Position numbers and translations under genes: made by a program | Part shown: in pieces, positions 10,896-23,347 of the stretch | How the letters are laid out: every line of letters begins with the position of its first letter | Position numbering within the stretch: the stretch's first letter is position 1 | Assembly: GCA_905182995.1 (NCBI GenBank) | Contig: CAJJDP010000035.1 | Span: 544,869 to 608,868, forward strand | DNA from: Paramecium octaurelia | Lineage: Eukaryota > Ciliophora > Oligohymenophorea > Peniculida > Parameciidae | Direction: 5' to 3' | Length of the DNA stretch: 64,000 nt | Notes under the pieces: generated by a model | The model's input: the letters and a program-made list of their open reading frames with translations, nothing else | Databases searched by the model: none | Told to the model about the DNA's origin: nothing

Positions 10896-11299
10896 ATGGC
10901 TGAAGGAAGAGAGAACTGGGCAGTTGATGAGTTATTGAAGGCTGAAGAAGAAGCAAATAACATTATAAAGACAGCTTAGAAAGAAAGAGAGAAAAAAATA
11001 AAAGAGGCCAAGGTCGCAGCTGATTAAGAGATTGCAGTATTTAGAAGGGAGGAAGAAACCAAATATAATCAAGAAATTCTAAGAGTAATATTAAAGAATA
11101 ACTGAAGCGTTTTGGATCTACTAAGGAGGAAGAAGAGTTGGAAAGAAAAACAAAAGCAGAAATCGATAAGATATATGCAGATTACGAAGCAAATAAATTG
11201 GCAGTTGTGGACATGTTGATTAAAAGGGTTATTGAAGTTAAATTGGAGGTTCCAAGAGTCGTGAAGGGATAATTTGAATAGCCATAACAAAATTAATGA
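10896..11299 (+). CDS. V-type proton ATPase subunit G
   Basis: 126 aa after one intron at 11085-11107 (23 nt). Subunit G pairs with E in the peripheral stalk that ties V1 to Vo. Seen: the characteristic N-terminal block, helix LLKAEEEANNIIKTAQKERE followed by KKIKEAKVAADQEIAVFRREEE, with the family's Q/A-rich heptads and the conserved pattern E...A..I...A...R....K.AK.EA. Length is as expected (about 115-125 aa). In ciliates this enzyme acidifies food vacuoles and the contractile vacuole system. Confidence 0.93.
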
Positions 11300-11331
11300 G
11301 ATGAGATGATGAATTCATATAATTATAAATA

Positions 11332-12442
11332 ATGAGTGGTAAAGATTTCTCATAATTTCTTTCTAACAAAGACAATTAATCAATCTAGGAGAGTGTGAAA
11401 AAGAGCATAGATCCAAATCTATTCATCAATGAACAAACCCTCAAATAAATAGAGGCAGAAACCAACAAGCATTTTTGGATCAATTACTTTACTCAATCTA
11501 TTGTTACAACATTCGTTGCTCCATTAACTACCATCTATACATCCTTACAACTGTCAGTCATCCCTCATTAAAATAAATATGGTGATTTACCTGAGGAATC
11601 GGGTACGAAAACATCGACATAATTGGTCAAAACAACAAGAGACATACAACCTCATGAAAAGAGGAAATTTGAATTATTGATTAAGAGTGGTGCTGTTGGA
11701 AGCAACAAACCATTTAGAGCTCCTATCTACACTACTTATCGCGAAGCCTTTTAGGGATTGACAAATTAGGGATGGCAGGCATTTTTCAAAGGGAATTTGA
11801 TTGGCATAATTCACTTATTGGCTAATAGTCATTTGAAGATTAAATTGTTATCTGACTTAGATTTTAGATTAGGAGCTATGTGGCATGAAGGAAACTAATT
11901 ATTGCGTTAAGCAGTGATTCTGGGATTGGTAACTGTTTCTGATCTTGTCAGTAATCCATTCATGTTATTTCAATCAAGATTCATATTGCAAAATAGATTA
12001 CCCAACTTTTATTTGTATAAGAATTTATTGAGTGCCTTCAAAAAGCATGTTAGACATAAGAAAGAATACTTCCAAGGATCTACTACATATTTATACAAAA
12101 ATGGTTTCATCTTTTTGGCACAAGTGCCTATACAATTCTCCTAAAAATTGGAATAATTCTAGATGCTTTATTTATACCTTTCCTACAATCTAATATCCTA
12201 TCCATTTCTAACCATTGTAAGAAGATTGCATTGTTAAGTATGTTTATGAATTAATTCTAATCTAGTCTACATTACCCGGGATGATCCCCATAAGATATTC
12301 AGGACCCTTCCATGCTTTGAGATTGATTACTCAAGAAGAAGGCATTAGAGGTCTTTATAGAGGGTTCGGCTTATATTTAGTAGGAAGTGGCGTGTTGTAG
12401 TACATCATGTTCGGAACTTAAATAGATTAGGGAGATTTTTGA
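11332..12442 (+). CDS. Mitochondrial carrier family (SLC25) protein, SLC25A46-like
   Basis: 360 aa after one intron at 12238-12265 (28 nt), only 32 bp downstream of V-ATPase G. The third solute-carrier repeat is clear: PFLTIVRRLHCQ (a Px[D/E]xx[K/R]-type signature lacking the acidic residue), then FHALRLITQEEGIRGLYRGF and GLYLVGSGVLQYI. The second repeat is recognisable as VSNPFMLFQSRF...YLYKNLLSAF and the first only as YREAFQGLTNQGWQAFFKGN. The degenerate signatures and long N-terminus recall the SLC25A46/Ugo1 outer-membrane branch; the subfamily call is tentative. Confidence 0.75.
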
Positions 12443-12461
12443 AATAATTTGTTTATAATTT

Positions 12462-14738
12462 ATGGCATAATCATTTGCAATCTTATAAAATTCGTTCAAA
12501 CATTTCGGAGAAGGACATTACAAAGAATCTATGGAGTAATCTACAATTTAAGTCTAGGGAATTGCAGAAGTTTAAACAACTTAAGGAGCAGTCTGATCAA
12601 AATCAATCTATGGTGCAAATTAATGAAAATATCATACTTTGTGAATACAATATAACTAGGGATGCCAACGCATGTATTTAAAAATTAGATGAAATCATCG
12701 ATGAAATTAAAAAACCCCAAACATAGAAAAGTAATAATTAAAGCCAGTTTATCATTTTAGAAAAGAAACAAGATGATGATAGCATTTTGCAATACAATAA
12801 GGCAATCATGCTATTTTTGAGCGGCAAGATCAGACAAGCTCATAACCTCTTGAAATTGTTGAAAGACAATTACAACCTTGACATTTACTTAAACATTAAA
12901 GTAAATCTACTTCTAGTGGAAACTTCATTTCAATTATAAGAATATGTTTACGCAAGCGAATTGTACAAAAAGTTATCCTCAGATGAAACTTTAAAATCCC
13001 TCCAACAAAAACAAACAAAGACTAATCAGATTGATGATTAACAATAATAGCAATCCTAATAAAACTATACTTCACTTTTAATTGGGTCAGATTTGCCCTA
13101 TCCAGATTCACACCCCAATACATTTAGCAAAGAGGAATTCCTTTTTCTATTAAATGTTATCAAGTGTCGATTTTACATGTTGTCGAATGTAAAGGATTAG
13201 AAAAAATAATTAATCCCTCTAGAATAATCATTTAAAAACTACATGGTTCAATTGGATTTATCAAATGGAATATCATAAAACTCAGTGCCTTCATTTTCAT
13301 AAGACATACAACCATATTTGAAATTGCATGCTCAAATGATTTTTAAGTTGATGAAAGCCTAAAGGCATTTAACACTCAATGAGAATGTTCATAAGTGTAT
13401 TAAAATGATGACTCCCTAATCTGAAATATAAAACTAAAATCAACAAAGTGCAGAATTCGCTCAATCTAAACAATTCCTTTATTTGGCTTAAATTTACAAT
13501 AACCTAGGGTGTGTTCATGCCAAAATGGGCAAATATGCACTCGCTGCTGTTTATTTTCATAAAGCTATATCTTAAACGAAGTTAGTCTAATAACAGTAAA
13601 ATCTATATGAAGGGATCATTATGAATAATGTGAAACAAAGATTATATGCCATGTATTAAAATCTAGCAGATGCTTTGTTTATGGATTAGCAATACTAAAA
13701 GGCCCTCAACGTTTATAATCAACTATAGGACTTGTGTAATCAGAGTGCTAAGTTCTGGTACAATAGAGGAGTATGTTTCATTTAAATTTACCATGAATCT
13801 ATGCCTGACAAAAATGAATTATATGAAATTTCAGAAGATCAGTCTTAATTAAATGCTCAAGATGAAGGCAAGAAGATCATTCTTCCAAGTAGAGAAATTT
13901 ACAGTGATGCCGATGAGGAAGTATAGGATTAGTTTTACAAAATCGATTAGAAAAATGAAGATAACAAATTCGTTTAATCTAAGGCTAATAAGGAGTTACT
14001 AAACAATGCCATAAAGTAAGATTAATAAAATCTATTAGAGATCTTTTCGTAATGCAATAATCTTATCCAAAAAAGAAAAAAGAGAGGAAATCATTCATTT
14101 GGATTAAGAATAATTGTCAATCTAAGGGTCTTAAATTTTTGAGTCCTCTATTGTATTTTTAACTTATTCTTTGCTGTGCAGAGGAGATTACAACTTAGCC
14201 TTATCTCAAGGTAAGGAAGCCCTAGAATACAATCTATCAGATAATAACAAATACATTATTATACAATACGTTTTGGAGGCATATATCTAAATATCAAAAC
14301 TGAAGGACGCCATTAATTTTATCAATAGCAGCAGTGTCTCCTAATTTTTAAATAGAATTAATAATAATAATAATAGCAATTTATAATTTTAATGCAGAAA
14401 CATAGTAGGAATTCAGACAACTTGTATTTCAAATTATAACTCTAAAGCTATTTATCATTTCAATTTGTCAGCCCTTCATCTCCACAACAATAATTTGACT
14501 TAGGCTTGGAATTCAATTTAATCTATGATGAATTGCTGTGATATAAATATAAATGCAGTCAATGCAGCTATTCCAGTTCCAATTTTAAATTTATTAATAT
14601 GGTATTACTTGAAATCAGGTAACAATCATTACTAACATAGATAATGTTTAACTTGCAATCCATTTAATCAAGAGAAGAAGACTAATAACAGGATAGATAG
14701 GAAAAAATAAAATATCTCTGTTAAATATTACAAAATGA
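12462..14738 (+). CDS. CNOT10: CCR4-NOT complex subunit 10 (CNOT10), TPR protein
   Basis: 732 aa after introns 12536-12557 (22), 14049-14082 (34) and 14619-14640 (22). CNOT10 binds CNOT11 and the NOT1 N-terminus in the mRNA deadenylase complex. Seen: TPR helices in the CNOT10 order, N-terminal FKHFGEGHYKESMEELQKF, then LQYNKAIMLFLSGKIRQAHN, central YNNLGCVHAKMGKYALAAVY (matching the family's NNLGCIH...KH.L...YF.KAL), YQNLADALFMDQQYQKALNV, and C-terminal YHFNLSALHLHNN. Length matches animal CNOT10 (about 744). Start chosen because it joins in frame with a 22-nt intron and supplies the first helix. Intron 2 is at the upper end of the size range. Confidence 0.85.
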
Positions 14739-15188
14739 TATAAATAGTAAATAATAATTAAACCATTCTTTTTATATTATTATAAATAATATATTATTAA
14801 TTATATATTTAAATATAATATATTTAATAATATATATATATATTATTAATTTAATTATTATTTTAAAATTAAAAAAAGAAAAAATAAGGGAATTGCTCGT
14901 TTCGAAAACGCGCAGATATCACATTTTTGTCCTCCTTGGACTGGCTTGGCCTGGCTTGGCCTGGTTCTCGGAGTAATCAAATAACACCTGAAAAATATAA
15001 ATATTATTATTATTATTTTTTAATTTTAATTACCTAATAGAAATATATTAATACTATTAAAGTGTTGGCACTTAAATATTTAACCAATTGCTAATAAGTT
15101 AATGAAATGTTCTTATTTCATTTGAATAATCTCTCTAGTTTTGATCGAAAAGGACAATAGTTTTCATATTGAAGGGGTTTGGATTATT
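14739..15188. other. Intergenic with GC-rich island
   Basis: AT-rich flanks (runs of TA and TTA repeats at 14760-14860 and 14996-15030) enclose a GC-richer island at about 14888-14985. The island holds a short perfect hairpin with CGTTT/AAACG arms near 14898-14910 and a 10-bp tandem repeat. On minus it is followed by long T runs (14866-14885). No protein frame. Confidence 0.5.
14941..14964 (+). repeat. 10-bp GC-rich tandem repeat, 2.4 copies
   Basis: CTGGCTTGGC is repeated perfectly at 14941-14950 and 14951-14960, followed by CTGG. Its GC content (70%) is far above the surroundings. It lies inside the GC-rich island that may be a small RNA gene. Confidence 0.85.
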
Positions 15189-15812
15189 TCATGAGGGCTA
15201 TCCTTCTTGTAATTTATAAAGAAATTATTCAAGTAAATGATCAATGTTACCATGAGCTGGTTTCTAATTTTATATGACATTATTAAATACATAATTGCTT
15301 AAATGTTATCCTAAGATAAAAGTTGGAAAGTTCATATTCGATTTTAATTCCAGGTCGTAAAATATATCTATATTTAATAATTCTTGAAGTGGATGCGATA
15401 TTTATAGGTTGTTTAAATTGAAAGAGTAGGTAAATGAGTAATTGTATTTTGTAGCAGACTTTAAACTAAGTCCTCTTCCTTTGGATAATTATGAGAATAG
15501 ATCAGCCAATATTTGTCCATTTTAACCAAAGAATATGTTAACTAATGTTTTTATCTACATTGTAGTAGATTCCAAATTGCATAATCGCAGATGATTAGTT
15601 ATTTGATCAAACGAATTAAGTCCTCTCTTGCTGATCCACATTCTGATAGATTAAAAAGCTATTTAAGTAAAATTTAAGGATCTGGGTATATGGATTGGAT
15701 ATCAACAATTTAGAAAGATAATTTAGATTCATTAGTGATAAAATTAGTGTAAATCTTAGGGTTGCTTAAGTTTCAAAGTTATAATTACATATGCTTCTAT
15801 AAATTTTTTCAT
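15189..15812 (-). pseudogene. Possible gene or decayed gene, unknown
   Basis: A start MKKFIEAY, a predicted 34-nt intron (about 15755-15788) and then a good frame (PDPQILLKQLFNLSECGSAR, then REDLIRLIKQLIICDYAIWN). A different frame reads well at the end (HPLQELLNIDIFYDLELKSN, then GNIDHLLEQFLYKLQEGQPS) to TGA at 15189. No short intron with proper ends joins the two, so at least one frameshift is implied. No family recognised. Confidence 0.3.
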
Positions 15813-16129
15813 GACTAAATTATCATTTATTTACAAAATACGCGTTTCAATAAACTTTTTGCTTTTGTTATGAGCACAGGTTGAATGAACAACATCACTA
15901 GCCAATTTTGCTAAGGCTGTTTAGTTTCTTAAATTAAACGAGCAATTACTCTCCCCAGAGAAACAAATCAATAGTTTTTCATTTTTCTAAGTATTAACAT
16001 ATTTATATTCGACATATCCATTAAAGCTTGTTTTATAAACAGTAACTCTTTGTATCACTATGCTCTAATTATTGGTTTACACTTTTTACAAATTTAAGGT
16101 TCTATTTATTACATAAATAAATATTAATT
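15813..16129. other. Intergenic, no gene seen
   Basis: Upstream region of the kelch gene. It contains a 12-bp inverted copy (15936-15947) of a sequence at 14891-14902 across the doubtful gene; otherwise nothing recognised. Confidence 0.4.
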
Positions 16130-17733
16130 ATGAAGGGAAAGAAATTATTGGATGATGATGAGGAATTTCTAAGGTCAAAATCATAGATAGTATATAATAA
16201 ATAAAATGTAGGATGTATTTCCAAGGTGGTAAGAATTGAAACCATTGGGTAAAAATATCCATAGAAGATCATATCATTCATGTGTGGCTCATGAGAATTA
16301 GTAAATTGAGAATTAATAATCTTAGCCTTTATGTCTATGGAGGATATGAAACAAACGAGGGAATCTTGAGTGATTTTTGTAGAATACCATCACCTGTTTC
16401 ACCAAAGCCTTTTTGTTGGACAACCTTGGTTAAGAAAGCAGCAGCGGATAATGCAAATAATCTCATTCCAGGGCCATTGAGAAATCATACAGCAATAGTT
16501 CATTAAAATAGAATGTACATGTTCGGAGGAAAGGAAAACTTGATGTCTCCAACTGCAAAATTATGGATCTATGATTTCTAGGAAGAGGTATTTATTGAGG
16601 GGAAGGAATGTATAATTGAGGGCAAGAAGATGGCTGTGGAAGGTCATTCAAGTTGTCTATGGAATGAATAGGTAGAAGTGCAAAGAATTATTTTTAGTAA
16701 TAGATGGTTGTCTTTGGAGGATTTTACAGTGATACTGGATATAGATCATCAATATTATTTTATGATTTGTAGAAGGAGGATTGGACAATGATATTCAAAG
16801 GAGATAACAATTCAGCACAATTTCCAAAAGGAAGAGCAGAAGCAGGAGTTACATTAATTGGAAATTCATTGTATGTGTATGGAGGATGCAATTACGAATC
16901 AAGATTTGGAGATTTTTGGAAATTTGACTTGGAAAATAGACAATGGGGATTAATTGTAACAGAAAAGTCTCCAGGAGTAAATTATTTAATTAATAATTTA
17001 TATAGACAAGATCATCCACTTCCTTGTTGGTTCATCCTCAAGGAATTATGCTATTTGGAGGAATTCATGATATAACTCATGAGAAAAATGATTTATGGCT
17101 ATACAGAACAAATGAATGGATGCAATTGGAGGAAGATACTAGTAGAAGATAAGTGGCAGATGAAATGCTAAATGATTCTGCTTTTGATAAAGCAAGTTAA
17201 GCAAGACCATAAAAGAAGGAGAAAGGTAGGAATGAACCTAGATCCTTTTTATTATTGGACGATGAGCCAAAGAATTCTATTCATTAGAGAAGAAATTCAG
17301 TGAAAAATCTTGATTAAAAGTAACCCACTGACACAAACAATAATTTCTAATTAAACAGTATGGATGAATAGAAAAAGAAGAGATTGCAACAAAAGAAAAA
17401 CTAAATGCTGTATCATCATAATATTATATAAGAGCTGAATTCGAATTGAATGAGGAAGAAAAATCAAAATATAGGAGTTCATCACCAACTACTGACCAGA
17501 TCAAGAATTCAATAAGTGTGATCACAAATTAAGAGAAATAAGGAGGTTAACGAAAGATATAATCACCAACAGGAAAAAAGAATGCAATCTAAGCATCTCT
17601 TAGTGGCAAGAAGCCATGTGCAAGAGATGGTCACAGTGCTATTGTAATGGGTGAAATAATGATAGTGTTTGGTGGAGACAGAAATTTGATGTCCTTCAAT
17701 GACATCTATATGTACTCGTTCAATTAAAAATGA
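16130..17733 (+). CDS. Kelch-repeat protein
   Basis: 492 aa after five introns: 16190-16211, 16301-16325, 16672-16697, 16977-17005 and 17410-17432. Kelch repeats form a beta-propeller for protein binding. Seen blades: RRSYHSCVAHENYLYVYGGY; RNHTAIVHQNRMYMFGGKEN; GHSSCLWN...MVVFGGFYSD; AEAGVTLIGNSLYVYGGCNY; SSTSLLVHPQGIMLFGGIHD; and, after a charged insert of about 130 residues, a last blade RDGHSAIVMGEIMIVFGGDR at the C-terminus. A propeller interrupted by a long disordered insert before its last blade is notable. No BTB or F-box is seen. Cellular role unknown. Confidence 0.88.
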
Positions 17734-18101
17734 TAATCTATAATTGTTATGAATAACTTAATATTCAATAATAGTATATGCTAAATAAATAATTATCTTA
17801 AAATTATTAATCTCATTAATATTCTTTATTTTTAAGTAAAATCGTCAATAATATATACAAAGATTAAAACAATTCTGTTTAAGAAAAGAGTCTCTCTCTT
17901 AATTATTCAAAAGCAAATAATTAAAATTAGGTTTACAAAAAAATATTGAATACTCATTTTCTCTGATAGAAATCATTTGAGTTGTTCTAATTATATGATG
18001 GTGAATTATAGGACAGTAACAAGATAAAAATTGCAAACTCCTATATTTACTTAAGATATAAATAAAGTTAGAATGAAAAATAAGTATATTGTTAGATGAT
18101 A
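17734..18101. other. Convergent intergenic region
   Basis: Between the 3' ends of the kelch gene (plus) and the coiled-coil gene (minus). AT-rich; a 68-codon minus frame here is leucine/isoleucine-rich and looks like chance. Confidence 0.5.
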
Positions 18102-20720
18102 TCATTTTGTTTATTTAAATTATCTTTAAGTTATGGGAACAGATTTTGGTGTAATTATTATTTAGGCTCTATCGTTTTTTAAAGTTATGGATCTCTCATA
18201 TTTACTTTGTGGCCTATTAGTTTGATAATTTATATGATTTATTTGTTGCCTTTCTGGTTTTTTAAATCTTGCAGATTACATTCTTATTACATTTTATTGA
18301 GTCAAGATTGTAGCCATAGTGTGCTATTTTGATTAGAAAAATTTAGACTTGGAAATTTAAATTATGCCTTGTGACTTAGCTTCTTCTTACTTTTATTGAA
18401 ATTCTGGATTCATCCTTTCAAATATATCATTGTAGCACTTTGTACAATCAATGGAAACATTAGTTTGTTAAGTCTGATTTTTCATCTTCCCCCTATCGTG
18501 TCCAACAATTGGTTTATATTAATGAAATTCATTTTATTCAGTTCTTATTAAACTCTTACGTCGTTTGTATTGATTAGAATGATATTTATGTTCGAAGTCT
18601 GCTTATTAGGTATCATGCAATGGTACTTTCACTCTTTAATTACACTATAAATTATTAATTGATTTACATTTTGAGAATCCTATGCTTAATCATCTGTCTG
18701 TTACACTATTCCAGATTCTTCTTCTTCTTCCTCTTCCTGTTATTTTTGCTGTTCCTTTTCCAATTATTATTAGAATTATTTCTCAGCCTATTCTAATTCC
18801 ATTTCTATTATTTGATTATCATATTCAGCTTATTTTAATTACTCATTTTTTAATAGCATATATGAATTCAGTTCGCATGCAGCATCTTAAAGAGGTTTTT
18901 TAATATCATAAACGTCAGTGATTGTGAATGCATTATTGCAATTGGAATGAATCCTTCTCCATACTATTTGCCTTTTCATTAGCTCCTTTAGAGATTCATG
19001 GATCAAATTTTAATCCTTATCTGTTAAGGAGGATACTCTCTATTCAAACTATTTCAAATGTTAATCAGCTTTCTCCAAAAAGTATTTAGAATTTTTCAAA
19101 TTGATTTCCAAATAATTTAGACCAACTCTATTCTTAATGAAATTGAATATCTTGCCAAAATAGTCAACAATATTTTCTAATTATACATTGGCCTATTGAG
19201 TTGCTATTCTTGTTGATAATTGCATTTCAAAATTATACTTCAAATTAGTATAATTGGATTTTAGGGTTTGGTATTCACCTTAACATTCAAACATATTCAA
19301 TTATGCTTCCATAGCTATTTCATTCTGACTTTTCAATTCTTTTTTGAGGTTGTCAACTCTGTTATCCCGTAATCCAAAAACACTTGTTGATTTACATGAT
19401 CTATCATTAGATAAAGATCTCCTTGTATTCTTTTAATTTAATAATTTCTTTATCTTGGCTAAATAGATCCACTTGTATAAAGCATGTCTCTTAACACATT
19501 TTCTAATCCAGATTTGTTGATCTTTATCTGCAATTAAATCGAGGGCTTCTTGCAAATTCTGTCTCTACTGTTCTCTGTCTTAAAAGACTTGAAAATATAT
19601 TTATTACATGTATTATATTTAATTTCGTAGATCTACTCGACACTAGATTTGATATAGGTTTTCAATTTTAGAACATCTACATCTTTTTGCTCTTTCAAAT
19701 CATGTAAGTGATACTGCAATTCGTCGACCTCCTTCTTTTTCATATTCAGTTCTCTTAATAATTGCTCAGTGAATTTTATTTATTGCTCTATTTGCTATAG
19801 CAATCATTACCTTCTAATTGAGTTTTAAATTCTTGGAAAATTCGGGCAGATGCTTAACTGTTGTTAATGCACCTGTCAATTAATACGTAATCAATTCCAT
19901 AGCCTTATTTCCTTTTCTCAAATATCTCAAAAATCTGCTGCGTTCCTATCACCTCCTATACACCTTTCCAGAATCTATATAAATCTTTATCTATTTATAA
20001 AATAGCCTTGATCTACGATTCTATCTCGGCACTACCAATAATCTTTTTTACCAGTCGTTTCAATTTCTCAATTTCAGTGAGGTACTTTAAATTTTATTAA
20101 GTAAGGCTTTAGATTTGGAGCCTGAATTATTGTGTAAGATCCAATATCTTGTTGTAGATAAATTATCTTATTATGGGATCCAGCGTATTTGTATAATCGT
20201 AATAGGAGGCATCGAAAATTTCTTCGTTGGGGAACAAGTCTTTCCTTACAAACATCTCCCTCAAATGTTGTACATCCTTCAAATAGCCAATAGTCATTTT
20301 TTGAATTAAATCATCCCTCATTCTTACTTTCTCATCAACTGGTAAAATCACTTCCTTCACTATAGGAGCATTTGTCTGTCTCAGTTTAGTAGCAGATGGC
20401 AAAACGCTTTGTTAGACTTCGTCATCACTGCTTATGAATCCCTCTTGATTGTAGGGCCCATCTCTAAATATACGTTTTATCGGAGGAGGAATCTCTACTC
20501 ATATTCAAACTGCATTACCAACAAAGTAATCGTGAAGATTGATTAGGACCTAATCTGTCCTCTTTATGCAGGCATTAAACACCAGAAATTCTTGATTATT
20601 CTTTCCTTCGAATATGTGGCACAACAATTACGCGATGAAGGATTGAACCTGTAACAAGGCGTCATCGTAAGTGCCTTTAAATTGTAGCACCTTCTAAACG
20701 AAATTATGAATTAAGGACAT
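18102..20720 (-). CDS. Large coiled-coil protein, unknown function
   Basis: 842 aa after introns 20495-20518 (24), 19788-19810 (23), 19588-19607 (20) and 18645-18667 (23). Long heptad segments: KVRMRDDLIQKMTIGYLKDV, LLRELNMKKKEVDELQYHLH, QNEIAMEAQLNMFECQGEYQ and a Gln/Glu-rich run MELEQAEKQFQQQLEKEQQK. A basic motif LYKWIYLAKIKKL (near residue 420) resembles an IQ-type calmodulin site, tentatively. The C-terminus is basic, with a single CTKC pair. Probably cytoskeletal (cilia, basal body or cortex), by analogy only. Start is 12 bp from the divergent gene's start. Confidence 0.85.
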
Positions 20721-20732
20721 TTAATAATTAAA

Positions 20733-20986
20733 ATGAATATTAAACTCTTGATAATATTAATCGTTTTGCTATTCAATGGTGGTAAGCTATTTCGTCTGAA
20801 ACACTAGTTCTTACTAGCAAAGTCAAGGAATGCTAAGCCAAATGTGATTCACAAATAAATATCTGCGTTTACACATGTGCTTAATCTCAACTGAGGTAAT
20901 CATTGGAAAGTTAATCCAAATGCAAGAAAATGTGTGATGCAGTAAATAAGGAGTGCAAAACTTCTAAATGCTACTTGGAAAGCTGA
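20733..20986 (+). CDS. Secreted Cys-rich mini-protein with two CX3C hairpins
   Basis: 75 aa after one 26-nt intron at 20782-20807. Signal peptide MNIKLLIILIVLLFNGVLTS, then a mature part with eight cysteines in two near-identical modules: CX3C-X6-CX3C, a 14-residue linker, then CX3C-X6-CX4C. This twin pattern implies two disulfide-stapled helical hairpins (compare CHCH-type CX3C/CX9C folds, but secreted and with shorter loops). Target and function unknown. Its ATG lies 12 bp from the divergent ATG at 20720, so the two genes must share a tiny promoter or have overlapping 5' leaders. Confidence 0.8.
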
Positions 20987-21519
20987 TTGAACAAAGCAAT
21001 GAAATATCAATATGATTAAAATAATATCAATTAACTTTTGCACTTCAAATCTTATGCAAAATCTATATCCAATCTTCAAAACCTATTCAAAAATAGAAAC
21101 AGTTTTTAAATGTTTCAGTTAAAGTGTCATTTTTTATGATCTAAGAAATAGGTTATACTTCTGAAACTCTAACATCGAACAGAATTATAAAATGGATTAC
21201 CCAACTTACATAAGCGATATTCTTTATTTCTGATTCATATTTTTCTTGACTGACATTAATTAATACATATTGATAATAATTTTATCAAAATGCTCTATCA
21301 GCATGATAACACATTTCCTATGTTGATGCTTTACGGAATAAGATAATATATCTCCTATGATCAACATTATTAAAGAATGAGAAATTTCTAAAAGATACTC
21401 TAAACTCCTAATTTAAATAAAATTAATCAAAAATATCTTGTACTCAGATATAGAAAAATCATTTTAATATTGTTAAATTAGATATATACAAAATTGTCGA
21501 TTTTTCGAATAATTTCATT
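20987..21519. other. Intergenic, no gene seen
   Basis: About 530 bp AT-rich sequence between convergent gene ends. No frame or RNA gene that I can support. Confidence 0.5.
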
Positions 21520-22931
<1,412 letters not shown>

Positions 22932-23347
22932 GTATATATATTTATGTAGCAGAGCAAAACAACCTAATTTTTATAATTAAAACTCTTTTTCAATCCTGTA
23001 TTAAGAGACTATTTTACCTAGAGTTGTTAAATTTTATTTTTTCAATTATTGATATCAGTTATCGAATTCGAACTTAAACACATTCTTTTTGAATATTACT
23101 ATTTTAAGAATAACAACAATAGAAAAGTTTTTAATTTTTCAATAATTAAACTACCCTTATATAATTTATTTTTTTTTCTTTATTTCTATTAAATGTAAAA
23201 AAATGAAAGGAATTAATAAAACATGCTTTGTTTTTCCAAAATTTTCGATTAATGATCATATATAATAAACCAAAATATTAATATGGTTAACAGGAATGTA
23301 GTTTTAAGAATTGGGAAATATTAATATTATTAAAAAATAATAAAATA
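22932..23347. other. Intergenic, no gene seen
   Basis: Very AT-rich (long A/T runs) spacer between two same-strand (minus) kinase-fold genes; holds the upstream region of the 21520-22931 gene. Confidence 0.5.

Noticed and set aside
17899-18105. 68-codon minus frame rich in Ile/Leu/His
   Set aside because: Lies in the convergent spacer, overlaps the true stop of the coiled-coil gene, and has noise-like composition.
18682-18903. Plus frame with runs of Leu/Ile/Pro suggesting a membrane protein
   Set aside because: It is the complement of the Glu/Gln-rich coiled-coil tail on minus.
20115-20309. 64-codon plus-strand frame without stops
   Set aside because: Antisense shadow of the coiled-coil gene on minus, which reads continuously with heptads.
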